Notes: generated by a model from the sequence alone, not told the origin. A stretch of DNA of 64,000 nt from Pseudomonas syringae KCTC 12500 (GCF_000507185.2 NZ_AYTM02000002.1:2503501-2567500); one strand, 5' to 3'; shown: positions 28,252 to 37,283, counted from the first letter of the stretch. Numbers and translations: made by a program.

Positions 28252-28490
28252 CACTCACACCCTGTTACTGTTGAAGCGCATCTGGCCAACTGTCTGCCGG
28301 CCCTGACGCGGGTGGGGTTGCCGGAGGGGGTGATCAAGGAGCGCAAGGAACGGGTGCGCAGTGCCATTCTCAATTCCGGGCTGGATTTTCCGGCGCGGCG
28401 GATCACGCTCAACCTTGCCCCGGCTGATTTGCCGCAAGGATGGCGGGCGGTTCGATCTGGCGATTGCGCTAGGGTTGCTGGCCGCCAGCG
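28252..28490 (+). pseudogene. Truncated, frameshifted copy of comM 5' region
   Basis: Bases 28264-28490 match comM 29408-29633 closely; the encoded VTVEAHLANCLPALTRVGLP and SAILNSGLDFPARRITLNLA correspond to ComM residues ~19-80. The copy is one base longer because of an extra base near 28433, which shifts the frame. The 14 bases before it (from 28252) match the comM leader at 29266-29279, so about 130 bp containing the start codon have been deleted. The match ends abruptly, six bases before the SDR fragment. It cannot make a functional protein. Confidence 0.88.
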
Positions 28491-28496
28491 ATTAAA

Positions 28497-28619
28497 GCAT
28501 TTCGAAAGGTTGCGTTGGAGCCGGACGCCATTGCACGGGCGCTTGTTTACGCGATCGAGCAGCCGGATGGGGTGGATGTGAGCGAGATTGTGGTGCGGCC
28601 TACGGGGTGTGCTTATTGA
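28497..28619 (+). pseudogene. Duplicate 3' end of the SDR gene (direct repeat copy 2)
   Basis: Matches 23674-23796 over 123 bases with about six mismatches, and ends at the same TGA. Encodes the tail PDAIARALVYAIEQPDGVDV only. No 5' part of the gene is present. The convergent GNAT gene ends 13 bp further on, suggesting this junction is the original SDR/GNAT boundary. Confidence 0.9.
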
Positions 28620-28632
28620 GCTGCAGGCTTGA

Positions 28633-29175
28633 CTAAGGTGAGCAGGGCACCGTTGAGGGCGGTGTCGTGATGAGCTGTTCAAGTTTGATCTCGACCAACC
28701 TGGCATTGTCTCGTTCGATCGTCTTGGTTTCGATCGGCTCTTTTGCGAACCCTCGTTGATGGTAGAAATCGATGGCAGGGGCATTGCTCTCCAGCACCCA
28801 GACGACAACTCTGGTGTGGCCAGCGGATTGAAAGAGAGGCATCACATGGTCGAACAGCTCTCGCCCAATGCCTTGGCGTGTGTGCGTTGGGCTGATATAG
28901 ATGGCCTGTACTTCCGCGACGCCGCGGTCTTCGGGATGTTCCCTGTCAGCCCCGGTTGCCATCCAGCCCAAGACCCGATCTAACCTGTCGACTTTGACGT
29001 ACAGGTCCGATTCGCCCGAAGCGATCTCCTTGGTCCAATGGGACAGCCTCGCCTCAAGCGTTATCCGATTGATATAGGCAGAGGGAATGATGCCCTCATA
29101 GGCACTTCTCCATGACTCCAGATGAATCGTCGCTATTTGCAGCGAGTCCTCGGGAAGGGCAAGGCGGATGCTCAT
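28633..29175 (-). CDS. GNAT family N-acetyltransferase
   Basis: A 180-residue acetyltransferase. The acetyl-CoA motif is IYISPTHTRQGIGRELFDHV (Q/R-x-x-G-x-G/A type, residues ~92-111), followed by VVVWVLESNAPAIDFYHQRGF, the typical C-terminal half. Substrate unknown. The ribosome binding site AGGAG lies just before the ATG. It converges with the SDR fragment and is divergent from comM. It probably faced the intact SDR gene before the cassette arrived. Confidence 0.9.
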   Translation of the reverse strand: MSIRLALPEDSLQIATIHLESWRSAYEGIIPSAYINRITLEARLSHWTKEIASGESDLYVKVDRLDRVLGWMATGADREHPEDRGVAEVQAIYISPTHTRQGIGRELFDHVMPLFQSAGHTRVVVWVLESNAPAIDFYHQRGFAKEPIETKTIERDNARLVEIKLEQLITTPPSTVPCSP

Positions 29176-29353
29176 ATCAATGCTCCTGCTTGGTTTGTTT
29201 CAGCATTTAAAGCAATGTTTATGGCATTTCTACGCAACCCAAATATATATACGTCGTTCTCGCCTCACTCACACCCTGTATCCATTCCCCACTCACCCCC
29301 ATCCCGTAAATAAAGCACGATACCCGCCCATCGCTTATATCAAGGAATGATCC

Positions 29354-30847
29354 ATGTCGCTGGCTATCGTCCATAGTCGTGCCCAGGTCGGGGTGGAAGC
29401 CCCGGCGGTTACTGTTGAAGCGCATCTGGCCAACGGCCTGCCGGCCCTGACGCTGGTGGGGTTGCCGGAGGGGGCGGTCAAGGAGAGCAAGGACCGGGTG
29501 CGCAGTGCCATTCTCAATTCCGGGCTGGATTTTCCGGCGCGGCGGATCACGCTCAACCTGGCCCCGGCTGATTTGCCCAAGGATGGCGGGCGGTTCGATC
29601 TGGCGATTGCGCTGGGTTTGCTGGCCGCCAGCGGGCAGGTGCCGCTGGTGGCGTTGCAGGACGTTGAATGCTTGGGCGAGTTGGCGTTGTCGGGGGCGAT
29701 TCGGCCGATTCAGGGTGTGCTGCCCGCTGCACTCGCGGCGCGTGCGGCGGAGCGGACGCTGATCATCCCGGCGGTGAACGCCGAGGAAGCGTGCCTGGCG
29801 TCGGGGCTGCGGGTGATTGCGGTGAGCCACTTGCTGGAGCTGGTCGCGCATTTCAACGGGCGCACGGTGATTGCGCCGTATCAGTCCAGTGGTCTGCTGC
29901 ATCAGCCCAAGCCGTATCCCGACCTTAGCGAAGTGCAGGGCCAGACCGCCGCGAAGCGTGCCTTGGTGATTGCCGCTGCGGGGGCGCATAACCTGCTGTT
30001 CAGCGGGCCGCCCGGCACTGGCAAGACGCTGCTCGCCAGTCGCCTGCCGGGTTTGTTGCCTCCGCTGGACGAGCATGAAGCGCTGGAGGTAGCGGCGATT
30101 CAGTCGGTCGCCAGCCAGGTGCCGCTGACCAGTTGGCCGCAGCGGCCGTTTCGGCAGCCGCATCACTCGGCGTCCGGGCCGGCGTTGGTGGGCGGTGGCA
30201 GTCGTCCGCAACCTGGCGAGATCACGTTGGCGCATCACGGTGTTCTATTCCTTGATGAGCTGCCGGAGTTTGATCGCCGCGTGCTGGAGGTTTTGCGCGA
30301 GCCGCTGGAGTCCGGGCATATCGTGATTTCCCGGGCGCGGGATCGCGTGCGCTTTCCGGCGCGTTTCCAGTTGGTGGCGGCGATGAATCCGTGTCCCTGT
30401 GGCTATCTCGGTGAGCCGACCGGGCGCTGCCGCTGTTCCACCGAGCAGGTGCAGCGCTATCGCAACAAGTTGTCCGGCCCGCTGCTGGACCGGATCGACC
30501 TGCACCTGACCGTCGCTCGCGAAGCCACCGCCCTCAACCCTGACCCCACCACCAGTGAAAACACTGCCAGTGCCGCAGCCGTGGTCGCTGAGGCGAGAGA
30601 CCGTCAGCAACGCCGTCAGGGCTGTGCCAATGCGTTTCTCGATCTGCCAGGGCTGCGCGAGTATTGCGCACTGTCCAGTGTCGACGAAAGCTGGCTGGAG
30701 ACGGCGTGTGAGCGTCTGACCCTGTCGTTGCGCTCGGCGCATCGATTGCTGAAGGTGGCGCGGACGTTGGCGGATCTGGAGCAGGTGGACGCGATCAACC
30801 GCAGCCATCTGGCCGAGGCCTTGCAGTATCGGCCTTCAACCAATTGA
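29354..30847 (+). CDS. comM: YifB/ComM-family Mg-chelatase-like AAA+ ATPase
   Basis: ComM is a hexameric AAA+ branch-migration helicase that promotes natural transformation. The 497 residues have a Lon-like N-terminal domain (VEAHLANGLPALTLVGLPEG), the Walker A GPPGTGKTLLASRLPG near residue 218, Walker B GVLFLDELPEF, a cysteine cluster NPCPCGYLGEPTGRCRC and the C-terminal lid. Length equals the family norm. A truncated duplicate of its 5' region lies at 28252-28490. comM is a known integration target of resistance islands in Acinetobacter. Confidence 0.95.
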   Translation: MSLAIVHSRAQVGVEAPAVTVEAHLANGLPALTLVGLPEGAVKESKDRVRSAILNSGLDFPARRITLNLAPADLPKDGGRFDLAIALGLLAASGQVPLVALQDVECLGELALSGAIRPIQGVLPAALAARAAERTLIIPAVNAEEACLASGLRVIAVSHLLELVAHFNGRTVIAPYQSSGLLHQPKPYPDLSEVQGQTAAKRALVIAAAGAHNLLFSGPPGTGKTLLASRLPGLLPPLDEHEALEVAAIQSVASQVPLTSWPQRPFRQPHHSASGPALVGGGSRPQPGEITLAHHGVLFLDELPEFDRRVLEVLREPLESGHIVISRARDRVRFPARFQLVAAMNPCPCGYLGEPTGRCRCSTEQVQRYRNKLSGPLLDRIDLHLTVAREATALNPDPTTSENTASAAAVVAEARDRQQRRQGCANAFLDLPGLREYCALSSVDESWLETACERLTLSLRSAHRLLKVARTLADLEQVDAINRSHLAEALQYRPSTN

Positions 30848-30861
30848 TGGCCGCAAACGCA

Positions 30862-30899
30862 AAAACTCGCCGTCAACGATCAAGTCGACGGCGAGTTTT
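30862..30899. terminator. Bidirectional terminator between comM and citrate transporter
   Basis: A perfect 13-bp stem (AAAACTCGCCGTC / GACGGCGAGTTTT) with a 12-base loop sits between the two convergent genes. Confidence 0.9.
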
Positions 30900-30916
30900 G
30901 GGACAGCTAAAGACGC

Positions 30917-32224
30917 TTACATGCTGCTATAGAACGGGAAGATGCCCATCAGCAGCGCGGCAACCAGGATGCACATGCACACCAGAATCGCCCATTTCAG
31001 GGTGAAGCGCTGGTGGTCGCCGAACTCGATACCGGCCAGTGCCACCAGCAGGTAGGTCGAAGGCACCAACGGGCTGAGCAGGTGGACCGGCTGACCGACG
31101 ATCGAAGCGCGGGCCATTTCCACCGGGCTGATGCCGTAGTGGGCAGCGGCTTCGGACAGCACTGGCAGTACGCCGTAGTAGAACGCGTCGTTGGACATGA
31201 AGAAGGTGAACGGCATGCTCACCAGCGCGGTGATCACGGCGAGGTACGGGCCCAGCGCATCCGGGATCACGGCCAGCAGGCTTTTCGACATCGCGTCGAC
31301 CATGCCTGTGCCGGACAGGATGCCGGTGAAGATACCCGCGGCGAAGATCAGGCCGACCACCGCCAGTACGCTACCGGCGTGGGCCGATACGCGGTCCTTC
31401 TGGTCCTGCAGGTTCGGGTAGTTGATGATCATCGCGATACTGAACGCGATCATGAACAGAACCGGCAGCGGCAGGAGGCCCATGATCAGGGCGACCATCA
31501 GTGTCAGGGTCAGGGCAGCGTTGAACCAGATCAGCTTTGGACGGCGCGCGTCGGGGAATTGCGAGACGCTGATTTCGCTGTGGTCGACTTCATCACCCTG
31601 CAGGTGCAGTTCACCCAGACGGGCACGTTCGCGTTTGCCGTAGAAGTAGGCAATCGCCAGGATCGCGATCACACCTGCCAGCATGGCCGGGATCATCGGT
31701 ACGAAGATGTCGGAGGCATCGACGTGCAGGGCACTGGCCGCACGAGCGGTCGGGCCGCCCCAGGGCGTCATGTTCATCACGCCGCCGGCCAGAATGATCA
31801 GGCCGGCCATGATGCGCGGGCTCATGCCGATGCGGCTGTACAGCGGCAGCATGGCGGCAACGCAGATCATATAGGTGGTCGCGCCGTCACCGTCGAGGGA
31901 CACCACCAGCGCCAGTACGGCGGTGCCGACCGAAATGCGCATCGGGTCGCCCTTGACCATTTTCAGGATCTTGCGCACGGCCGGGTCGAACAGGCCGGAG
32001 TCGATCATCAGCGCAAAGTACAGAATGGCGAACATCAGCATCACGCCGGTCGGCGCCAGCTTGGTGATACCTGCCAGCATCATCGGGCCGATCTGCGACG
32101 CGAAGCCACCGAACAGGGCGAAGATGATCGGCACCAGGATCAAGGCGATCAGCGCAGTCAGGCGCTTGCTCATGATCAGGTACATGAACGCAATAACCAT
32201 GGCAAAGCCAAGGAAAGTCAGCAT
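30917..32224 (-). CDS. CitMHS-family citrate:divalent-cation symporter
   Basis: A 435-residue inner-membrane transporter with about 11 helices, belonging to the CitM/CitH family that imports citrate complexed with Mg or Ca. Family blocks include SLDGDGATTYMICVAAMLPLY, GVMNMTPWGGPTARAASALH and SNDAFYYGVLPVLSEAA. GGAG stands six bases before the ATG. A single gene, convergent with comM. No two-component regulator is adjacent. Metal specificity cannot be read from sequence. Confidence 0.92.
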   Translation of the reverse strand: MLTFLGFAMVIAFMYLIMSKRLTALIALILVPIIFALFGGFASQIGPMMLAGITKLAPTGVMLMFAILYFALMIDSGLFDPAVRKILKMVKGDPMRISVGTAVLALVVSLDGDGATTYMICVAAMLPLYSRIGMSPRIMAGLIILAGGVMNMTPWGGPTARAASALHVDASDIFVPMIPAMLAGVIAILAIAYFYGKRERARLGELHLQGDEVDHSEISVSQFPDARRPKLIWFNAALTLTLMVALIMGLLPLPVLFMIAFSIAMIINYPNLQDQKDRVSAHAGSVLAVVGLIFAAGIFTGILSGTGMVDAMSKSLLAVIPDALGPYLAVITALVSMPFTFFMSNDAFYYGVLPVLSEAAAHYGISPVEMARASIVGQPVHLLSPLVPSTYLLVALAGIEFGDHQRFTLKWAILVCMCILVAALLMGIFPFYSSM

Positions 32225-32522
32225 GGGAATACTCCAGACGTAATACGGCTACAGAACGTGAAATGAACGAGTCAGCTCAGCAGATCGGTACGTGGAGTGG
32301 GGGCGCAAGGAGAGTGTGGAGCGAGAAGTCAGGAAGCATCGGAATCACCATTATTGTTGTTAATTGGGCCTGAAACACCTCGGAGTCCGTTCCTGGCTAA
32401 CCGGTCTTTTTGCCGGAAGTGGGCTGATGCTAATTGGCCAAGCTTTCACCGACCTTTCATTCGGCAGTTGCGGGAATTTTATTGTCCGAAGGGATATGGG
32501 CATGAACGGGGGAGAAGCACGG
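32225..32522. other. Spacer upstream of the citrate transporter
   Basis: About 300 bp with no intact gene. It should contain the transporter promoter. A forward open frame across 32297-32656 has no protein-like composition and I do not count it as a gene. Confidence 0.4.
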
Positions 32523-32634
32523 ATGAGCGAGATACACTCGGGTGGCTGCCATTGCGGCGGGCTGTGGTAGCAACGGGTTTCCCTGGCTACGCCTTGATGA
32601 GCACCTGCCGGAGTGTGAGAGCGAGCCTTTTTGA
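32523..32634 (+). pseudogene. Remnant of a GFA-family (glutathione-dependent formaldehyde-activating-like) gene
   Basis: An ATG at 32523, preceded by GGGGGAG, encodes MSEIHSGGCHCGGLW and then stops. The GGCHCG motif is the N-terminal zinc site of GFA proteins. In another frame, 32572-32634 encodes NGFPWLRLDEHLPECESEPF followed by a stop, which resembles the conserved C-terminal end of the same family. The middle, including the second cysteine pair, is missing, so an internal deletion with a frame change destroyed the gene. Confidence 0.55.
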
Positions 32635-32696
32635 GGTTCGGGGGAGTAGTGCCTGAGCCAGAGCCGTCGGCACTATTCGCATACTAAATCCGCAGA

Positions 32697-34094
32697 TTAC
32701 TTGCTGAACTGCGACGCCAGTTCACGCAGCAGCACTTCGGCCTCGAGCACTTTTTTCACTGATTCGTTGGCTTTGTCGCGCGTCAGTCCCAGGCGGTCGA
32801 ACAGTTCGTCCGGGATGTCCTGCTCGGGACCGGAGCCGATACCGTTGGCTCGCAGCAGGCGCACTGCCAGATAGACCAGGTTGGCATAGACGTGATGCTC
32901 ACCCTTGTAGTGCGGGTCGTGCTGGAAACGCAATGCGATGGACAGCTCATCCGGCATGTCCCAATAGCGCATCAGCCACGCACCGATCTGCTCGCGGCTG
33001 ATACCCAGCAGATGCTGCTCGATAAAGCTGTGGTGCAAATGCGGGTTAACTTCCAGTTGCCGGCAAATCAGGGTGAAGTGCGGTGGAAACACGTGCGCCA
33101 GCAGCAGGTAACCGAAGTTATGCAGCAAGCCGGCGAGGTAGCTCAGACCACCCTCCGGCCGGCTGGCGCGCGGAATGGCGCGGGTCAGGCCTTCGATGAC
33201 GGCAGCGGTATAGATGGATTGCTGCCAGTACGGCGTGGTCTGTTGTGGCTGATCCTTGGGCAGGCTCAGGGTTTTGCCCAGTGCGAGGCCCAGTGCCAGA
33301 TTGATCACCAGATCGAAGCCCAGTACGCGGACGATTGCGTCTTCGACCGAACGAATCTTGCCGGTCGACGCGTAATACGGCGAAGCGGCCCAGCTGACGA
33401 CCTGAGCGGCCAGCGCAGGATCGGTTTCGACGACGCCGGTGATGTCATCGATGGTCGCATCGGGGTCGACCCGCAGTTTGATGATTTTTTGCGCAGTGCC
33501 AGCCAGCGGCGGAATCTCCAGGGTCGCCTCCAGACGCTGCTGGATGCGGCGCGCTGTGAAGGCATGCATGGCCTGGGTGATTTCTGCAGGATCGTCGTCA
33601 GGACGATCGAGGTTCGGCCGGATCGTCGCCACCGGTTGACCAAAGTGCGCAGCGCTGGCCTTGCTCAGCATGCCCTTGAAGTCGTCGCTGCTGATTTCCA
33701 GCAGGACCCCAGGCTCGCCCGAACCCACCAACAGGGTTGGCTCCTGAAGCAAGCGCTCGTCGTAAAGGCAGGGTGAGCTGGTCAGCGCCGGGAGACCTGG
33801 CAGTACGCGCAGGTTGTGCTTAGTGAGCATGCGCGCCAGCCGCTCGTGCGGTACGGCGGTCAGTTTGCGGCCGGTCAGCTCGGTGATGCGGGAGAGGTCG
33901 AGCAACTGGCTTTGCGGGAACAGGATAAGCAATGCACCGACAGCGTCCTCGACCAGCACAGCCTGCACCTTGCGCGCTGGAGGGAGGTTTTTTTCGTCCA
34001 CGACTTCGTTGTAGCTGATAGCCAATTTTTCAAGCAACTGCCGGATTACCGACGGCGCATGGTGCGGATCATTGACGTGGGCGACTTCTGTCAT
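32697..34094 (-). CDS. HDOD-domain protein with YbaK/aminoacyl-tRNA-deacylase-like N-terminus
   Basis: 465 residues. The N-terminal ~150 (VIRQLLEKLAISYNEVVDE through the YbaK-like fold) resemble the YbaK/ProX editing domain. Residues ~185-400 form an HDOD domain (LEIPPLAGTAQKIIKLRVDP, ETDPALAAQVVSWAASPYY, LAGLLHNFGYLLLAHVFP). HDOD proteins are signalling factors related to HD domains, usually without hydrolase activity. The editing domain lacks an obvious catalytic role here. Located before recG, as in other Pseudomonas. Function unknown. Confidence 0.88.
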   Translation of the reverse strand: MTEVAHVNDPHHAPSVIRQLLEKLAISYNEVVDEKNLPPARKVQAVLVEDAVGALLILFPQSQLLDLSRITELTGRKLTAVPHERLARMLTKHNLRVLPGLPALTSSPCLYDERLLQEPTLLVGSGEPGVLLEISSDDFKGMLSKASAAHFGQPVATIRPNLDRPDDDPAEITQAMHAFTARRIQQRLEATLEIPPLAGTAQKIIKLRVDPDATIDDITGVVETDPALAAQVVSWAASPYYASTGKIRSVEDAIVRVLGFDLVINLALGLALGKTLSLPKDQPQQTTPYWQQSIYTAAVIEGLTRAIPRASRPEGGLSYLAGLLHNFGYLLLAHVFPPHFTLICRQLEVNPHLHHSFIEQHLLGISREQIGAWLMRYWDMPDELSIALRFQHDPHYKGEHHVYANLVYLAVRLLRANGIGSGPEQDIPDELFDRLGLTRDKANESVKKVLEAEVLLRELASQFSK

Positions 34095-34180
34095 GAGCTA
34101 TGTCCAAATTCCTACATTTTCTGAAGTATAACCACGTTATTCGATTTGGGTCGCACGCGGTTTGCAAAGCATAGTCTGCA

Positions 34181-36256
34181 TCACACCTGGCCATACTGCT
34201 GGCCATGACGCAGCCACCTGTCGAGCAGCGGGCTGACGTGTTGCGGCCAGCGCTCCAACAGCGCCTGAGCCGCGTCGCGTACGGCCGGTAGCAGGTCTGC
34301 GTCGCGCATCAGGTCGGCGACCTTGAACTGCAGAAGGCCCGTTTGTCGGGTACCTAGCATTTCGCCAGGGCCGCGCAGTTCGAGGTCTTTTTCGGCGATG
34401 ACGAAACCGTCGTTGGTTTCGCGCATGATGCCCAGCCGCTGCCGTCCGATTTGTGAAAGCGGCGGATGGTAGAGCAGCACACAATGACTCACCGCGCTGC
34501 CGCGCCCGACGCGGCCGCGCAACTGGTGCAATTGCGCCAGGCCGAGGCGCTCGGGGTTCTCGATGATCATCAGGCTGGAGTTCGGCACGTCGACACCGAC
34601 TTCGATGACCGTCGTTGCCACCAGCAATTGCAGCGCACCTTGCTTGAACTCGGCCATGATCGCGGCTTTTTCTGCGGGTTTCATACGCCCGTGAATCAGC
34701 CCGACGCGCACGTCACCCAACGCGCTGCTCAATTCTTCGTAGGTGGTTTCAGCGGCCTTGCAGGTCAGCTCTTCGGATTCTTCGATCAGCGTGCACACCC
34801 AATAGGCCTGGCGACCTTCTGCGCAGGCGGCGCGCACACGCTCCACGACTTCAAGGCGGCGACTGTCGGCAACCAGCACGGTATTGACCGGCGTCCGGCC
34901 CGGCGGCAGTTCGTCGAGGATCGAAGTATCCAGATCGGCGTAGGCACTCATGGCCAGCGTGCGCGGGATCGGTGTGGCGGTCATGATCAATTGATGCGGG
35001 CACATCAGGCCACCAACGCCCTTTTTGCGCAGCGCCAGGCGTTGCTGCACGCCGAACCGGTGCTGCTCGTCGATGATCACCAGCGCCAGGTTCTTGAACT
35101 GCACTTCGTCCTGAAACAGCGCATGGGTGCCGACCACCATGGGTGTGCCGCCGGCGATCTGCTCCAGAGACGCGACGCGCGCCTTGCCTTTGAGCTTGCC
35201 CGCCAGCCATGCCACACCCACGCCCAAGGGCTCAAGCCAGCGCTGGAAGTTGATGTAGTGCTGCTCGGCGAGAATCTCGGTGGGCGCCATCAGCGCCACT
35301 TGATAACCCGCTTCCAGTGCCTGCAAGGCAGCCAGTGCGGCCACCACGGTCTTGCCCGACCCCACATCGCCCTGAATCAGCCGCAGCATCGGCTCAGGCT
35401 GACTCAGGTCATAGGCGACTTCCTTGCCGACACGCTGCTGCGCGCCGGTGGGGGCAAAGCCGAGGTTGGCGAGAAACTGTTTCGGCAGTTTTTTCGCAAC
35501 GGGCAATGCCGGTGCGCGCTGTGACCGCAGGCTTTCACGCAGGCGTTGCTGGGAAAGCTGGTGAGTCAGCAGTTCTTCGAAAGCCAGTCGGTGCTGCGCC
35601 CAGTGATGCCCGAGGGCCAGCTCCTCCACGTCGGCATCGGCCGGCGGGTGATGCAGGTAACGGATCGCATCATCCAGCGGGGCCAACTGATAATCTCGGG
35701 CCAGCTCTTCAGGCAGCCAGTCCGGCAGACTTTTGGGGCCGAGCATGGCCAGGCTTTGCTGGCACAGCTGGCGCAGACGCTGTTGGGTCAGGCCTTCGGT
35801 CGTCGGGTAGATCGGCGTGAGGGTCTGTTCGACGGGCGCGGGCTCATCACCGGTAATCGCCCGATATTCCGGGTGATAGATTTCCAGTCCTGAAGCTCCG
35901 GGACGCGCTTCGCCGAAGCAACGCAGGTGCGTGCCACGCTTCATGCTTTCTTTCTGGGCGTTGCTGAAATGGTAGAAGCGCAGACTGACGACGCCGGTGC
36001 CATCGCCCAGCCGGACCAGCAGGCTGCGGCGCTTGCCCATCACCACATCGGCACCGCTGACCACGCCTTCGATGACGGCATCCTGACCAGGACGCAACGC
36101 ACCGATCGGTACGATGCGCGTGCGGTCCTGATAACGCAGCGGCAGATGGAACAGCACGTCCTGCAGGGTTTCCAGGCCGACCTTGGCCAGCTTTTCTGCC
36201 ATCGCTTCGCCGACACCCTTGAGCGCCGTGACCGAGACCCTGGAAAGCTCGCTCAT
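34181..36256 (-). CDS. recG: ATP-dependent DNA helicase RecG
   Basis: Remodels stalled forks and R-loops and branch-migrates Holliday junctions. The 691 residues include the N-terminal wedge (OB) domain, Walker A QGDVGSGKTVVA (~residue 293), a DExH-type box IIDEQHRFGVQQR, motif III MTATPIPRTLA and the C-terminal helicase motifs (ATTVIEVGVDVPN, QLRGRVGRG). Length matches the family. It ends a reverse-strand pair with oxyR, 11 bp apart. Confidence 0.96.
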   Translation of the reverse strand: MSELSRVSVTALKGVGEAMAEKLAKVGLETLQDVLFHLPLRYQDRTRIVPIGALRPGQDAVIEGVVSGADVVMGKRRSLLVRLGDGTGVVSLRFYHFSNAQKESMKRGTHLRCFGEARPGASGLEIYHPEYRAITGDEPAPVEQTLTPIYPTTEGLTQQRLRQLCQQSLAMLGPKSLPDWLPEELARDYQLAPLDDAIRYLHHPPADADVEELALGHHWAQHRLAFEELLTHQLSQQRLRESLRSQRAPALPVAKKLPKQFLANLGFAPTGAQQRVGKEVAYDLSQPEPMLRLIQGDVGSGKTVVAALAALQALEAGYQVALMAPTEILAEQHYINFQRWLEPLGVGVAWLAGKLKGKARVASLEQIAGGTPMVVGTHALFQDEVQFKNLALVIIDEQHRFGVQQRLALRKKGVGGLMCPHQLIMTATPIPRTLAMSAYADLDTSILDELPPGRTPVNTVLVADSRRLEVVERVRAACAEGRQAYWVCTLIEESEELTCKAAETTYEELSSALGDVRVGLIHGRMKPAEKAAIMAEFKQGALQLLVATTVIEVGVDVPNSSLMIIENPERLGLAQLHQLRGRVGRGSAVSHCVLLYHPPLSQIGRQRLGIMRETNDGFVIAEKDLELRGPGEMLGTRQTGLLQFKVADLMRDADLLPAVRDAAQALLERWPQHVSPLLDRWLRHGQQYGQV

Positions 36257-36267
36257 TTCTGTTATGC

Positions 36268-37191
36268 CTAGCTAGCGACTGTTTTCGGACGTGCCACCGA
36301 GCACAGACGTGCAGAGTCAGCGAGGATTTCGATGGCTTTGGGTCTCGGGAAGCTTGCACGCCAGGCGATGGCGACCGTGCGGAAAGGCACGGGCGGCGTC
36401 AGCGGGCGGACTTCGATCACGCCGGGCGCGTAGTGGTGGCTGTCGACTGCCGACAGCGGCAGGATCGAAATGCCCAACCCGGAGGCGACCATGTGCCGAA
36501 TGGTTTCCAGCGAGCTGGACTCTACTGTCGTGTGCTTGGCGCCTTCGTTGCCTTTGCCCAGCGTCGGGCAGGCTTCCAGGACCTGATCACGGAAGCAGTG
36601 ACCTTCGCCCAGCAATAACAGGCTCTTGTCGTTGAGCGCCGAGGCATCAATGGTCTCTTTCTGAGTCCAGGGATGGTCGGCCGGCATCAGGACAGAGAAC
36701 GGTTCGTCGTAAAGCGGCAGGGTCAGCACGTCGGCTTCGTTGAACGGCAAGGCAATGATGACGGCATCCAGCTCACCGTTACGCAGCTTGTCGCGCAGCA
36801 CATGCGTGAAGTTTTCTTCGATGTACAACGGCATCTGCGGGGCGACCCGGTGCAGTTGCGGGATCAGGTGAGGAAACAGGTAAGGACCGACGGTGTAGAT
36901 CGCGCCGACTTTCAGCGGGGCGGTCAGTTGGTTCTTGCCGGCCTGGGCCAGTTCGCGAATACCCTGGGCCTGCTCAAGCACTTTCTGCGCCTGTGCAACG
37001 ATGCCTTCACCGACCGGTGTCAGGCGCACAGCGCTCTTGCTGCGCTCGAAAATGAGCACGCCGAGTTCGTCTTCGAGTTTTTTGACACCCACCGACAGCG
37101 TTGGCTGGCTGACATGGCAGCGTTCCGCCGCATGGCCAAAGTGCTGCTCCTGGGCGAGCGTAACGATGTAGCGCAATTCTGTAAGAGTCAT
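36268..37191 (-). CDS. oxyR: Hydrogen peroxide sensor regulator OxyR
   Basis: LysR-type activator of catalase and peroxidase genes. 307 residues. The N-terminal helix-turn-helix is FGHAAERCHVSQPTLSVGVKK. The redox cysteines are in LLGEGHCFRDQVLEACPTLG, spaced as C199 and C208 in E. coli, so disulfide sensing should be intact. It lies 11 bp upstream of recG, an arrangement also found in P. aeruginosa where the two are co-transcribed. Confidence 0.96.
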   Translation of the reverse strand: MTLTELRYIVTLAQEQHFGHAAERCHVSQPTLSVGVKKLEDELGVLIFERSKSAVRLTPVGEGIVAQAQKVLEQAQGIRELAQAGKNQLTAPLKVGAIYTVGPYLFPHLIPQLHRVAPQMPLYIEENFTHVLRDKLRNGELDAVIIALPFNEADVLTLPLYDEPFSVLMPADHPWTQKETIDASALNDKSLLLLGEGHCFRDQVLEACPTLGKGNEGAKHTTVESSSLETIRHMVASGLGISILPLSAVDSHHYAPGVIEVRPLTPPVPFRTVAIAWRASFPRPKAIEILADSARLCSVARPKTVAS

Positions 37192-37283
37192 AACGTGCGT
37201 CCATGAAGTTGCGACCCCAGCATAGCGGGTGCAATCGATAGACGCACGTTATCAGAAGTACTTATGAGTAACAAAAGTACAAT

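Noticed and set aside
28126..28581. A 151-codon forward open frame across the comM and SDR fragments
   Set aside because: It only stays open by chance after the frameshift; its two halves are broken pieces of other genes in different frames.
31013..32266. A 417-codon forward open frame opposite the citrate transporter
   Set aside because: Antisense shadow with His/Gln-rich, low-complexity composition.
32297..32656. A 119-codon forward open frame upstream of the HDOD gene
   Set aside because: No protein-like composition; the only credible coding traces here are the two GFA fragments in other frames.
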